64,000 nt of DNA from Streptomyces morookaense (lineage in GTDB: Bacteria > Actinomycetota > Actinomycetes > Streptomycetales > Streptomycetaceae), in the NCBI RefSeq assembly GCF_013030945.1, contig NZ_JABBXF010000047.1:48901-112900 (forward strand). Reading direction: 5' to 3'. The notes under the pieces were generated by a model. The model searched no databases and was not told where the DNA came from. It saw only the letters and a list, made by a program, of their open reading frames with translations. Positions 1-9,249 of this stretch are shown piece by piece. A program made the position numbers and the translations under genes. Every line of letters begins with the position of its first letter. Within the stretch, counting starts at the first letter, position 1.

Positions 1-282
1 GGCGAGCATCAACAGCAGAATGCCCACGATGATCGAGCCGGCCGCGGCCAGCTGGGTCACCGTGCCGGGCAGCACCTCGGCAAAGGTGTGCGCCCTGCTC
101 AGACGGAAACGCGGGACGACGCCGGACGCGATGTTCAGCAGGCCGACGAGTGCCGCGACGGTGCCCACGACGGCGGGCACCTTCTCCGGCCTAGGCCCCT
201 TGGCGATACGCGCAAGCCCCGACAGCCACTTGGGTCCCTGAGGAACCTCGTCGGACTTTTTGCCATCTACCCTGACAGACAT
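1..282 (-). CDS. MprF/LysX-like membrane protein, N-terminal part
   Basis: Only the first 94 codons are in the window; the gene runs off the left edge. A hydrophilic start is followed by two hydrophobic segments, at about residues 36-55 and 76-93, typical of the multi-pass N-terminus of phosphatidylglycerol lysyltransferase or two-domain LysX proteins. Those enzymes move lysine from Lys-tRNA onto membrane lipid. The catalytic part is not visible, so the assignment rests on the N-terminal look and on the neighbourhood: this gene type precedes the folE-ftsH-hpt-tilS block in Streptomyces chromosomes. It is transcribed away from the hydrolase gene across a 180-bp gap that should hold both promoters. 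Confidence 0.6.
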   Translation of the reverse strand, partial: MSVRVDGKKSDEVPQGPKWLSGLARIAKGPRPEKVPAVVGTVAALVGLLNIASGVVPRFRLSRAHTFAEVLPGTVTQLAAAGSIIVGILLLMLA

Positions 283-462
283 CTCTTCCCGTCGTCCATG
301 TCGAGTGGGCCTGCGCCATGTGGAGGCTGTGCCCGGACAATGTGCGCCCTGTAGGACGACGGTTTCGGGGCTGAGGTTCCGCCGGGGGCCAAGCCCGGAA
401 AGAAGTAACCATTCCGCGACCCGGGACCGGGTCGCTCGGCAGAAAACGGCAGAAAGCACCTC

Positions 463-1572
463 ATGGGTCTCACCAGCATGGCGGTTCTGCTGCTCGCCAT
501 CGTGGCAGCAGTACTGCTCTTCGCTCTGACCATCTGGCTCTGGCCCCGCCTGGGCCGGAAGAGCGTCGGAGGCGTCCTGGGCCGGGTCGGCATGTTGCTC
601 GCCACCCAGCTGACCATGTTCGCCGCCATCGGGCTGTGGGCGAACCAGTCGTTCGGCTTCTTCGCCTCCTGGGCCGACCTCTTCGGCCTGGAGAAGGGCG
701 AGGGCGTGGTCGTGGACCACAGCGCCGGCCATACGCCGGTCCAGGTCGTCGGCGTCGCGCAGATCAAGGGCCACGGCACCGTGCCGCGCATCGCGGGCAA
801 GGTCGAGAAGGTCAACATCCGCGGCACCGAGTCCAAGATCAGCAGCCCGGCCTATGTCTACCTGCCGCCGGAGTACTTCCAGCCCCAGTACGCGCACCGG
901 ACCTTTCCCGCCTCGGTCGTGCTGACCGGCTTCCCGGGCACCGCGGAGGCGCTCTACAAGGGCCTGCACTACCCGCAGACCGCGCAGAAGCTGGCCAAAG
1001 AGAAGAAGATGCAGCCCACCATCCTGGTGATGATGCGGCCGACCGTCGCCCCGCCCCGGGACACGGAGTGCATCGACATACCCAACGGCCCCCAGACCGA
1101 GACCTTCTTCACCAAGGACCTGCGCAAGGCGCTGGCCCAGCAGTACCGGATCGGCGACAAGGCCGCCAACTGGGGCATGATCGGCGACTCGACCGGCGGC
1201 TACTGCGCGCTGAAGTTCGCCATGCGCCACCCCGACTCCTACGGTGCCGCGGCCGCGCTGTCCGGCTACTACAAGGCCCTCCAGGACCCGACCACCGGTG
1301 ACCTCTTCGGCGGCAGCAAGAAGCTGGAGAAGGAGAACGACCTGTTCTGGCGGCTGAAGAACGAGCCGCTGCCGCCCGTCTCGCTGCTGGTGACCAGCAG
1401 CAAGCAGGGCGAGCACAACTACGAGGACACGATGAAGTTCATCAGCCTGGCGGCCAAGAAGCCGACCCGGGTCTCCTCGATGATCCTTCCCAGCGGCGGC
1501 CACAACTTCAACACGTGGCGCCGGGAAATTCCCGGGACGCTGCAGTGGATGGGCAGCCGGCTTTCCGCCTAG
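463..1572 (+). CDS. membrane-anchored alpha/beta-hydrolase (esterase D-like)
   Basis: This is a 369-residue protein with two N-terminal hydrophobic segments (about 5-24 and 45-64) and then an extracytoplasmic hydrolase domain. The nucleophile elbow is GDSTGG with Ser243, and a late GGH (His347) can supply the catalytic His. The layout resembles the esterase/antigen 85-like fold (esterase D, PF00756) of actinobacteria. The substrate cannot be read from sequence; an ester of cell-envelope or secreted material is a guess. The ATG follows a weak AAAGCACCTC stretch. The gene converges on folE, with a hairpin between the stops. Confidence 0.75.
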   Translation: MGLTSMAVLLLAIVAAVLLFALTIWLWPRLGRKSVGGVLGRVGMLLATQLTMFAAIGLWANQSFGFFASWADLFGLEKGEGVVVDHSAGHTPVQVVGVAQIKGHGTVPRIAGKVEKVNIRGTESKISSPAYVYLPPEYFQPQYAHRTFPASVVLTGFPGTAEALYKGLHYPQTAQKLAKEKKMQPTILVMMRPTVAPPRDTECIDIPNGPQTETFFTKDLRKALAQQYRIGDKAANWGMIGDSTGGYCALKFAMRHPDSYGAAAALSGYYKALQDPTTGDLFGGSKKLEKENDLFWRLKNEPLPPVSLLVTSSKQGEHNYEDTMKFISLAAKKPTRVSSMILPSGGHNFNTWRREIPGTLQWMGSRLSA

Positions 1573-1588
1573 CGGCGACCGCAGGTGC

Positions 1589-1608
1589 GGCGCCCCTCAC
1601 GGGGCGCC
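1589..1608. terminator. bidirectional hairpin between convergent genes
   Basis: GGCGCCCC, loop TCAC, GGGGCGCC form a perfect 8-bp stem between the hydrolase stop and the folE stop. There is no T-run, as is usual in Streptomyces. Confidence 0.6.
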
Positions 1609-1611
1609 CCC

Positions 1612-2223
1612 TCAGCGGGCCGGCGACATGATGAGGCTCATCGCCTCGGCGCGCGTCGCGGGGTCGCGCAGCTGGCCCCGGACCGCCGACGTGAGCGTCT
1701 TGGCCCCGGGCTTCCGGATGCCCCGCATCGACATGCACATGTGCTCGCACTCGACCACGACGACGACACCGCGCGGTTCGAGGATCTCCATCAGCGAGTC
1801 GGCGATCTGCGTCGTCAGCCGCTCCTGCACCTGGGGCCGGCGGGCGTAGACGTCCACCAGCCTGGCCAGCTTCGACAGGCCCGTGATCTTGCCGCTCGAC
1901 GCCGGGATGTACCCGACGTGCGCCACTCCGTGGAACGGCACCAGGTGGTGCTCGCAGGTGCTGTAGACCTCGATGTCGCGGACCAGCACCAGCTCGTCGT
2001 GGCCCAGGTCGAAGGTCGTGGTCAGCACGTCCTGCGGCTCCTGCCACAGCCCGGCGAATATCTCCTTGTACGCGCGTGCCACCCGGGCCGGGGTCTCGCG
2101 CAGCCCCTCGCGGTCCGGATCCTCCCCGACCGCGATCAGCAGTTCTCGGACGGCGTTCTCGGCCCGCTTCTCGTCGAATCCGCCGACGGAGTGCTCGGCG
2201 TCCAGCGTCACCGGGTCGGTCAT
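1612..2223 (-). CDS. folE: GTP cyclohydrolase I
   Basis: The 203-residue product converts GTP to 7,8-dihydroneopterin triphosphate, the first step of folate synthesis. The zinc ligands are visible as Cys90 and His93 in STCEHHLVPFHG and Cys163 in CEHMCMSMRG; length and motif order match the FolE family. I start at the ATG at 2223 because GAGG lies about 8 nt upstream. An in-frame start 16 codons earlier is possible but has no better ribosome site. It lies downstream of ftsH in the same direction, separated by 144 bp with an inverted repeat, as in other Streptomyces. Confidence 0.95.
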   Translation of the reverse strand: MTDPVTLDAEHSVGGFDEKRAENAVRELLIAVGEDPDREGLRETPARVARAYKEIFAGLWQEPQDVLTTTFDLGHDELVLVRDIEVYSTCEHHLVPFHGVAHVGYIPASSGKITGLSKLARLVDVYARRPQVQERLTTQIADSLMEILEPRGVVVVVECEHMCMSMRGIRKPGAKTLTSAVRGQLRDPATRAEAMSLIMSPAR

Positions 2224-2295
2224 GGAGTTGCCTCGTTCTCTCGGTTCTCTACTGCGCGACGACGTGTGCACGCGTGCGGATCGGGAGAAAAGCGC

Positions 2296-2337
2296 GATGC
2301 CGCGCCCCCAAGGCTAAAACCTGGGTGACGCGGCATC
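2296..2337 (-). terminator. inverted repeat between ftsH and folE
   Basis: GATGCCGCG at 2296-2304 is perfectly complementary to CGCGGCATC at 2329-2337, with 24 nt between. On the minus strand it lies after ftsH and before folE, so it may be a terminator or a structured folE leader. Its position fits either role. Confidence 0.4.
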
Positions 2338-2367
2338 CATTCCGGGCCCCGGGGGGGGCCGGGCGGA

Positions 2368-4374
2368 TCAGCCCTCGGTGCCGGGGCCGTCCTGCGGGAG
2401 CTCGACCTTCTCCATGGTCACTCCGCCGTTGCTCGGCGCGAGCTCCTTCGGGGAGAGCACCGGCGGGCGGGTGGACGGGGTCCGGCGGGAGGAGCCGGTC
2501 CAGGCCGGGCGGGCCGGGCGCTTGACCACGTGCTTGAAGATCTCGGCGATCTCCTCCTTGTTCAGCGTCTCCTTCTCCAGGAGGGCCAGAACCAGGTTGT
2601 CGAGCACGTCGCGGTTCTCGACGAGGATCTCCCAGGCCTCGTTGTGCGCGGTCTCGATCAGCTTCTTGACCTCTTCGTCGACCAGCGCCGCGACCTCTTC
2701 CGAGTAGTCGCGCTGGTGCGACATCTCACGGCCCAGGAAGGGCTCGGAGTTGTCGGAGCCGAACTTGATCGCGCCGAGGCGCTCGGTCATGCCGTACTGG
2801 GTGACCATCGCGCGGGCCGTGGCCGTGGCCTTCTCGATGTCGTTGGCCGCACCCGTGGTCGGGTCGTGGAAGACCAGTTCCTCGGCCGCGCGGCCGCCCA
2901 GCATGTAGGCCAGCTGGTCGAGCATCTCGTTGCGCGTGGTCGAGTACTTGTCCTCGTCCGGCAGGACCATGGTGTAGCCCAGCGCACGGCCGCGGGACAG
3001 GATGGTGATCTTGTGCACCGGGTCGGAGTTCGGGGAGGCCGCCGCGACCAGGGCGTGACCGCCCTCGTGGTACGCGGTGATCTTCTTCTCCTTGTCCGAC
3101 ATGATCCGGGTCCGCTTCTGCGGGCCGGCCACGACGCGGTCGATCGCCTCGTCCAGCATGTGGTTGTCGATCAGCTTCCGGTCGCTGCGGGCCGTCAGCA
3201 GGGCGGCCTCGTTCAGCACGTTCGACAGATCGGCACCGGTGAAGCCGGGGGTACGGCGGGCGACGGCCGCGAGGTCGACGTCCGGGGCGACCGGCTTGCC
3301 CTTCTGGTGGACCTTGAGGATCTCCAGACGGCCCTGCATGTCCGGGCGGTCGACGGCGATCTGCCGGTCGAAGCGGCCCGGGCGCAGCAGCGCCGGGTCG
3401 AGGATGTCGGGCCGGTTGGTGGCCGCGATCAGGATGACGCCGCCCTTGACGTCGAAGCCGTCCATCTCGACGAGCAGCTGGTTCAGCGTCTGCTCGCGCT
3501 CGTCGTGACCGCCGCCGAGGCCCGCGCCGCGGTGCCGGCCGACGGCGTCGATCTCGTCGACGAAGACGATGGCCGGGGCGTTGGCCTTGGCCTGCTCGAA
3601 CAGGTCACGGACCCGGGAGGCACCCACACCGACGAACATCTCGACGAAGTCGGAGCCGGAGATCGAGTAGAACGGCACGCCCGCCTCGCCGGCGACGGCG
3701 CGCGCGAGCAGCGTCTTGCCCGTACCGGGCGGGCCGTAGAGCAGCACACCCTTGGGGATCTTGGCGCCGACGGCCTGGAACTTCGCAGGCTCCTGCAGGA
3801 ACTCCTTGATCTCGTGGAGCTCCTCGACGGCCTCGTCCGCACCCGCCACGTCGGCGAAGGTGGTCTTCGGGGTGTCCTTGGTGATCAGCTTGGCCTTGGA
3901 CTTCCCGAAGTTCATCACCCGGGAGCCGCCGCCCTGCATCTGATTCATCAGGAACAGGAACACCACGACGATCAGGACGAAGGGCAGCAGCGAGAGCAGC
4001 ACACCGATGAACGGGTTCTGCTTCGACGTCGAGACGTTGTACCCGTCGGGCAGCGTCTTCGGGTCGTCGTCATCGGCCTTGGCCTGCAGATCCTTGGAGA
4101 TCTCGACGCCCTGGTCGCCGATGTAGTTCGCCTGGATCTTGCCGGAGCCCTTGACCTTCACACCGTCTTTGAGCTCGACCTTGATCTTGTTCTCGTCGCC
4201 CGTCGTCAGCTCGGCCGACTTCACCTGGTTCTTGTCGATCGCATGGATGACTTGACTGGTGTCCACCGACTTGTAGCCGCCGGACGAGCCGACGACCTGC
4301 ATCAACACGACCACGGCGAGGACGGCCAGCACGATCCACATGACCGGCCCACGGAAGTAGCGCTTCACGTCCAT
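2368..4374 (-). CDS. ftsH: ATP-dependent zinc metalloprotease FtsH
   Basis: This 668-residue inner-membrane AAA protease degrades unassembled membrane proteins and some soluble regulators. The order is classical: TM1 (about 9-28), a periplasm-side domain, TM2 (about 122-145), Walker A GPPGTGKT (214-221), Walker B with Asp273-Glu274, the second region of homology, and the zinc site HEGGH (436-440). The C-terminus is Pro/Ser-rich. The ATG opening MDVKRYFRG matches actinobacterial FtsH; an in-frame start 12 codons upstream adds an unlikely Gly/Arg leader. Downstream of hpt, with a 257-bp gap that probably carries its own promoter. Confidence 0.95.
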   Translation of the reverse strand: MDVKRYFRGPVMWIVLAVLAVVVLMQVVGSSGGYKSVDTSQVIHAIDKNQVKSAELTTGDENKIKVELKDGVKVKGSGKIQANYIGDQGVEISKDLQAKADDDDPKTLPDGYNVSTSKQNPFIGVLLSLLPFVLIVVVFLFLMNQMQGGGSRVMNFGKSKAKLITKDTPKTTFADVAGADEAVEELHEIKEFLQEPAKFQAVGAKIPKGVLLYGPPGTGKTLLARAVAGEAGVPFYSISGSDFVEMFVGVGASRVRDLFEQAKANAPAIVFVDEIDAVGRHRGAGLGGGHDEREQTLNQLLVEMDGFDVKGGVILIAATNRPDILDPALLRPGRFDRQIAVDRPDMQGRLEILKVHQKGKPVAPDVDLAAVARRTPGFTGADLSNVLNEAALLTARSDRKLIDNHMLDEAIDRVVAGPQKRTRIMSDKEKKITAYHEGGHALVAAASPNSDPVHKITILSRGRALGYTMVLPDEDKYSTTRNEMLDQLAYMLGGRAAEELVFHDPTTGAANDIEKATATARAMVTQYGMTERLGAIKFGSDNSEPFLGREMSHQRDYSEEVAALVDEEVKKLIETAHNEAWEILVENRDVLDNLVLALLEKETLNKEEIAEIFKHVVKRPARPAWTGSSRRTPSTRPPVLSPKELAPSNGGVTMEKVELPQDGPGTEG

Positions 4375-4631
4375 CCATACGGGGCGCGTGCGCCCCGTCC
4401 CTCCTGCCACAGTGAGGCACGGTCATCCCGGTGCGGGATGCCAGTGCGTGCGGTGTCCTGTCGACCTTGAAAGCTTGAAAAGAAAAGACTTACCTTCGGA
4501 CGGTACCCCAGCATTGTCACCCGATGCCGCCGCAGACGGTCAACAAAGCCGTCCTGCCCTGCTCCAACGGCGGGAACCCGGCAAGGGTTCCCGCAGGCCG
4601 TAGGGCCCGGTGCCGCCGGGGCCGTCCGCGT

Positions 4632-5216
4632 TCAGCCGCCGTAGACGTGCGGCGCGAGCGTGCCCACGAAGGGCAGGTTGCGGTACTTCTCCGCGAAGTC
4701 GAGACCATAACCGACGACGAACTCGTTCGGAATGTCGAAGCCGACCCACTTGACGTCGATGGCCACCTTGGCGGCCTCCGGCTTGCGCAGCAGGGTGACG
4801 ACGTTGAGCGAGGCGGGCTCGCGGGAACCCAGGTTCGACAGCAGCCACGACAGGGTCAGGCCGGAGTCGATGATGTCCTCGACGATCAGGACGTGCTTGC
4901 CCTTGATGTCGGTGTCGAGGTCCTTGAGGATGCGCACCACACCGGAGGACTGGGTGCCCGCGCCATAGGAGGACACGGCCATCCAGTCCATGGTGACGGG
5001 GTTGGACAGGGCACGCGCCAGGTCCGCCATCACCATCACGGCGCCCTTGAGGACACCGACGATGAGCAGGTCCTTGCCCGCGTACTCCACGTCGATCTTC
5101 GCGGCCAGCTCGGCCAGCTTCGCGTCGATCTCTTCCTTGGTGATGAGCACCGACTTCAGGTCGGTGCCCATGTCCTTTTCGTCCACCCGCGCCACTCTCG
5201 CTTGGTTAAGGCTCAT
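4632..5216 (-). CDS. hpt: hypoxanthine phosphoribosyltransferase
   Basis: The enzyme joins hypoxanthine or guanine to PRPP in purine salvage. The PRPP-binding signature VEDIIDSGLT is present, as are the flexible-loop SSYGAGTQSSG and the purine-binding KWVGFDIPNEFVVGYGLD region. The start at 5216 gives 194 residues and has GGAAG 4 nt upstream. A second ATG at 5171 (179 residues, MGTDLKSVL) is the start used in some relatives and cannot be excluded. It lies downstream of tilS with a short gap; this tilS-hpt-ftsH-folE order is conserved in Streptomyces. Confidence 0.93.
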   Translation of the reverse strand: MSLNQARVARVDEKDMGTDLKSVLITKEEIDAKLAELAAKIDVEYAGKDLLIVGVLKGAVMVMADLARALSNPVTMDWMAVSSYGAGTQSSGVVRILKDLDTDIKGKHVLIVEDIIDSGLTLSWLLSNLGSREPASLNVVTLLRKPEAAKVAIDVKWVGFDIPNEFVVGYGLDFAEKYRNLPFVGTLAPHVYGG

Positions 5217-5263
5217 CTGGCTTCCGGAAGGCCGGCTCCGAGACTCGCTCGGCACCGTTCGGA

Positions 5264-6286
5264 TCAGCCCTGCCGAAGCACCAGTCTGCCACCCTGCCTG
5301 CGAACCGCGACGCGCCCGGGCAAGTTGATCGCTCCCTGGCCGCGCCAGCCGGTGATCAGCCGGTCGACTTCCTCGATGTGCCGGGCGAAGAGCGAACCGG
5401 CCGGGGAGCCCGCCTCGATGACCGCGCGGCGGATGACCCGGCGGCGGACGGCGGGGGGCAGGGCGAAGAGCTTGGCGACCTCCAGGCCGCCGGAGTCGTC
5501 CCGCACGGAGGGCTCCACGGCGGCGGCCCAGGAGTCGAGGGCGTCGGCGTCGTCCCGGGAGAGCTGGGCGGTACGGGCGAGGGCCTCGACGACGCCCTTG
5601 CCCAGGGCCTTCTCCAGGACGGGCAGGGCCTCGTGGCGGACCCGGGAGCGGGTGTAGGCGGGGTCGGCGTTGTGCGGGTCGTCCCAGACGGGCAGCGACT
5701 GGACCAGGCACGCCTTGCGGGCCGTCTGACGGTCCAGGCCGAGGAAGGGCCGGCGGTAGCGGCCGCCGACGCCGGAGGCGGTGGCCATGCCGGACAGGGA
5801 GCGGATGCCGGATCCGCGGGCCAGCCCCAGCAGCACCGTCTCCGCCTGGTCGTCGCGGGTGTGGCCGAGGAGGACGGCGGCGGCGCCGAGGCGGTCGGCG
5901 ACGGCGTCGAGGGCGGTGTAGCGCGCGTCACGGGCGGCGGCCTCGGGACCGCCGTCCCGGCCGACCGTCACCGCCACGGTCTCCACGGGGTCCAGGCCGA
6001 AGGCGGCGAGCCGGATCGCGACCTCCGAGGCCCGGAGGTCGGAACCCTCCTGCAGACCGTGGTCGACGGTCACGCCGCCGGCCCGGATGCCGAGCCGGGG
6101 GGCTTCGAAGGCGAGGGCGGAGGCGAGCGCCATGGAGTCGGCGCCGCCGGAGCAGGCGACCAGCACGAGCGGCGGCCGGTCACCGGCGGCGGAGGGGACG
6201 GCGGCGGGCGGCGCCAGGGTGAGCACGTCGTGGAGTACGCGGCGAACCGCCAGGCGTATCGCCGCGACCGCGGGGTGTGGACCCAT
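5264..6286 (-). CDS. tilS: tRNA(Ile)-lysidine synthetase
   Basis: TilS adds lysine to C34 of the CAU-anticodon tRNA-Ile so that it reads AUA. The PP-loop ATP-pyrophosphatase motif SGGADS is at about residues 46-51, followed by VDHGLQ and LGHTRDDQAET, typical of N-type PP-loop enzymes. The 340-residue form from the ATG at 6286 lacks a long C-terminal extension, as is common in actinobacteria. Earlier in-frame starts (GTG at 6364, ATG at 6304) add 26 or 6 residues and lack a clear ribosome site. It lies directly upstream of hpt. Confidence 0.9.
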   Translation of the reverse strand: MGPHPAVAAIRLAVRRVLHDVLTLAPPAAVPSAAGDRPPLVLVACSGGADSMALASALAFEAPRLGIRAGGVTVDHGLQEGSDLRASEVAIRLAAFGLDPVETVAVTVGRDGGPEAAARDARYTALDAVADRLGAAAVLLGHTRDDQAETVLLGLARGSGIRSLSGMATASGVGGRYRRPFLGLDRQTARKACLVQSLPVWDDPHNADPAYTRSRVRHEALPVLEKALGKGVVEALARTAQLSRDDADALDSWAAAVEPSVRDDSGGLEVAKLFALPPAVRRRVIRRAVIEAGSPAGSLFARHIEEVDRLITGWRGQGAINLPGRVAVRRQGGRLVLRQG

Positions 6287-6486
6287 GTCCGTGTGTCCAA
6301 TCATTCCATTGGAGGGGGGGTGCGGGAGCCGCACGTCTGCAGTACTGGCCCCCGGTTCCGTCACGCTGTGTGCGTCGATGGTGACAGAGATGAGCCTTTA
6401 CCCGAGCATCGCACGCCCACCCTTGGCACACGGTCCCTCGGACGGGTGATTACGGGAGCGTTCATCCGTCACGGGGCGCGATCGGC

Positions 6487-7620
6487 TCATCCCTCGGGTT
6501 GCCGGTGCACCCGCGCGACCCAGTCCGCCGGTTTGGCGATCTCGGCCTTGGTGGGCAGCGTGTTCGGGGACGTCCACACCCGGTTGAAGCCGTCCATGCC
6601 GACCTCGTCCACGACGGCCCGGACGAAACGCTCACCATCACGGTACTGCCGCAGCTTGGCGTCCAGGCCCAGCAGCTTGCGCAGGGCGGCGTCCAGGCGG
6701 CCGGCACCGGTGGCCCGGCGCTTCTGGAACTTCTCGCGGATCTCGACGACGGACGGTACGACGCGTGGCCCGACCCCGTCCATCACATAATCGGCGTGCC
6801 CCTCCAGCAGCGACATCACCGCCGTCAGACGGCCCAGGATCTCCCGCTGCGCGGGCGTCTGGACCAGCTCCACGATGCTGCGGCCCACGCGGGCCTCCCC
6901 GTCCTCCTCCGGCGGCCTGCCGCCCGCCAGCGACTGCACCGCCTCGCGGATCCGCTCCAGCAGTGTGACCGGGTCCACCTCCGTCTCGCCGAGGAACGCC
7001 TGGATCTCGCCCTCGATGTGGTCGCGCAGCCAGGGCACCGCCGTGAACTGGGTGCGGTGCGTCTCCTCGTGCAGGCACACCCACAGCCGGAAGTCGTGCG
7101 GGTCCACCTCCAGCTCGCGCTCGACCTGGACGATGTTGGGGGCCACCAGCAGCAGCCGGCCGCCGGCCGCCGCGGAGCCCGGCATGTCCCGGGAGGCCGG
7201 GGCGAACGTCTCGTACTGGCCCAGCACCCGCGAGGCCAGGAACGACAGCAGCATGCCGAGCTCCACGCCCGTCACCTTGCCGCCGACCGCGCCCAGGACG
7301 GCGCCGCCGGGCAGGTTGCCGCGGCGGTCCTGCATCTTGTCCAGCAGGGGGCCCAGGACCGCGCGGAAACCCGCCACGTTGGCCCGGACCCAGCCGGCCC
7401 GGTCCACGACCAGGACCGGGGTGTCGGCGCCCTCCCCCGCCGACGTCATCCGCGTGAACTCCCGGACGTGCCGCTCCGAGGCCTTCGCGTGCCGCCGCAG
7501 CTCCGCCACGACCTCGCGCGCCTCGTCCCGGCTGACCTCGGGCCCCGGCTTCGCCAGGCGCGTCGCGGTGGCCACCGCGAGCTTCCAGTCGACCATCTCC
7601 GCATCACCGATGCTCGTCAT
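6487..7620 (-). CDS. zinc-dependent metalloprotease of the DUF2342/zincin_2 family
   Basis: This 377-residue protein carries a gluzincin-type HEETH (184-188) after a long helical N-terminus. The family (DUF2342, sometimes labelled coenzyme F420 biosynthesis-associated) is widespread in actinobacteria and always lies in this neighbourhood; the substrate is unknown. There is no signal peptide, so it is cytosolic. The ATG at 7620 (MTSIGDAEM) is chosen; the reading frame extends 30 codons upstream, but that part is Arg/Ala-rich, overlaps the dacB stop region and looks non-coding. Confidence 0.85.
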   Translation of the reverse strand: MTSIGDAEMVDWKLAVATATRLAKPGPEVSRDEAREVVAELRRHAKASERHVREFTRMTSAGEGADTPVLVVDRAGWVRANVAGFRAVLGPLLDKMQDRRGNLPGGAVLGAVGGKVTGVELGMLLSFLASRVLGQYETFAPASRDMPGSAAAGGRLLLVAPNIVQVERELEVDPHDFRLWVCLHEETHRTQFTAVPWLRDHIEGEIQAFLGETEVDPVTLLERIREAVQSLAGGRPPEEDGEARVGRSIVELVQTPAQREILGRLTAVMSLLEGHADYVMDGVGPRVVPSVVEIREKFQKRRATGAGRLDAALRKLLGLDAKLRQYRDGERFVRAVVDEVGMDGFNRVWTSPNTLPTKAEIAKPADWVARVHRQPEG

Positions 7621-7691
7621 GGCTTTCACGGTACGTGCTGCGCGCGGCTCGGGGTGAGGGGTTGCCGCGCCCCTGCGGGGCCGGGCCGCCC

Positions 7692-9158
7692 TCAGCCCGC
7701 GCAGCCGCACCCCGTCAAGGTGGACGCCAGATGGTCCAGGGCGCGCTGGGCCGCGTCCGGGTCCGAGGTGCCGCCCGCCATGAAGGTGAACGCCAGCAGC
7801 CGGCCGTCCGCGTCGACGACCGTGCCCGCCAGGGTGTTCACGCCCGTCAGCGTGCCCGTCTTGGCCCGGACCACGCCCTTTCCGTCGCCGGAGGCGTACC
7901 GGTCGCGGAGGGTGCCCGTGAAGCCGGCCACGGGGAGGCCGGTGAGGACCGGTCGGAGTTCCGGGTGGGCGGGGTCCGCGGCGCCGGCGAGGATCCGGGA
8001 GAGGAGGGCCGCCGGGACCTGGTCCGTGCGGTCCAGGCCGCTGCCGTCCGCGATCCGGGCCCGGCCGGCAGGCAGGCCCAGCTTCCCCAGCCGGTCGGTG
8101 ACCGCCTTCGCCGCGCCCTCGAAGCTCGCCGGCTGCCCGGAGGCCAGGGCGGTCTGCCGGGCGAGCGCCTCGGCGATGTCGTTGTCGCTGTTGGTCAGCG
8201 CCCGTTCGACCAGCGCCGACAGCGGTGCCGAGGAGACGGCCGCGATGCGCTGCGCGGATGCCTCCGCGCGGGCCTCCGCCGGGTCGCTGTCGACCTCGAC
8301 GCCCCGCTCGTGCAGCAGCTCCGCGAACTTGCGGGCCGCATCGCCCGCCGGGTCCGCCGAGCGCTCCGCAGGGCCCTTGTCCGAGCCGTCCAGGCGGCCC
8401 TCGTCCACCATCAGGGCGGTGACGGGAGCGATGTTGTCGTTGGGCCCGATCGGGTGCAGTACGGGCCCGGAGTAGCGCGAGGTGTCGTACGCCAGCTTCG
8501 TACGGCTCGTTCCCCGCGCCCTGAGCGCCTTCGCCGTCGCGTCCGCCAGGTCGCGCAGGCTCGCGAACCGCGGTCCCTCGCCCTGCGCGGGGAGCGCCGT
8601 CAGCGTCGGGTCGCCGCCGCCCACGAGGACGATGCCGCCGGAACCCGACGCCACCACCGTGGTCTCGATGCGGTGGTCCGGGCCGAGTGCGGAGAGCGCG
8701 GCCGCCGCCGTGGCGAGCTTGATCGTGGAGGCGGGGGTGTACGCGGCGTCCTGCCCGGTGCCGTAGAGCTCGTCGCCGGTCTGCACGTCGATGACGGACG
8801 CCGCGTGGGCCGACCCGAGCGCGGGGTCCTGGAGCAGCGGTTCCAGGGCCGCGGCGAGCGCCTGCCGGGCGGGCGGCCGGCCCGCGCCGAGCGCCGCCAG
8901 CACGGGCGGCGCGGCCGAGAAACCGGAGGCCGGGCTTCCGGCGGCGTGACGCTCGCCACCCGCCCGTACGGCGGCAGCCGCCCGCTCCCGTTCGGCCTTA
9001 CGCTGGCCCGAGTCCCAGGGACCGGCGGCCGCCACGGCGCCGGTCGCGACCACGAGACCCGCCACGGCGGACGCCGCGACGAACCGGACGGTACGGCGCT
9101 GCGCCCGGGGGATGTTCCGCCACCGCCCGGCTTGCCGCCGCAGCACCTCGGGCACCAT
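7692..9158 (-). CDS. dacB: D-alanyl-D-alanine carboxypeptidase/endopeptidase (PBP4, S13)
   Basis: This extracytoplasmic peptidoglycan hydrolase is 488 residues long. The SxxK motif with nucleophile Ser144 (STIK), the SDN triad and the late KTG (VRAKTGTLTG) are all visible in the order of family S13. An N-terminal hydrophobic segment (about 24-46) serves as a signal anchor after a positively charged start. The ATG at 9158 is chosen; the frame runs 14 codons further upstream without a ribosome site. It is divergent from ppa over a 91-bp gap and is the first gene of the leftward run dacB-zincin-tilS-hpt. Confidence 0.92.
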   Translation of the reverse strand: MVPEVLRRQAGRWRNIPRAQRRTVRFVAASAVAGLVVATGAVAAAGPWDSGQRKAERERAAAAVRAGGERHAAGSPASGFSAAPPVLAALGAGRPPARQALAAALEPLLQDPALGSAHAASVIDVQTGDELYGTGQDAAYTPASTIKLATAAAALSALGPDHRIETTVVASGSGGIVLVGGGDPTLTALPAQGEGPRFASLRDLADATAKALRARGTSRTKLAYDTSRYSGPVLHPIGPNDNIAPVTALMVDEGRLDGSDKGPAERSADPAGDAARKFAELLHERGVEVDSDPAEARAEASAQRIAAVSSAPLSALVERALTNSDNDIAEALARQTALASGQPASFEGAAKAVTDRLGKLGLPAGRARIADGSGLDRTDQVPAALLSRILAGAADPAHPELRPVLTGLPVAGFTGTLRDRYASGDGKGVVRAKTGTLTGVNTLAGTVVDADGRLLAFTFMAGGTSDPDAAQRALDHLASTLTGCGCAG

Positions 9159-9249
9159 GGACCAGCCCCTTTCGCCACCACACCACTGCGTGGGGGACAC
9201 TTAATCACCGCATCACCAGACGTATGTGTTGATCATGAAGGAGCCACCC

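Noticed and set aside
2224..2367. Folate/THF riboswitch upstream of folE
   Set aside because: Only a single inverted repeat with 24-nt spacing is present; there is no conserved riboswitch pattern.
2530..4470. Long open frame of 646 codons opposite ftsH on the plus strand
   Set aside because: It is antisense to an unmistakable FtsH, rich in Arg, Gly and Asp-Val repeats, and arises from the GC3 bias.
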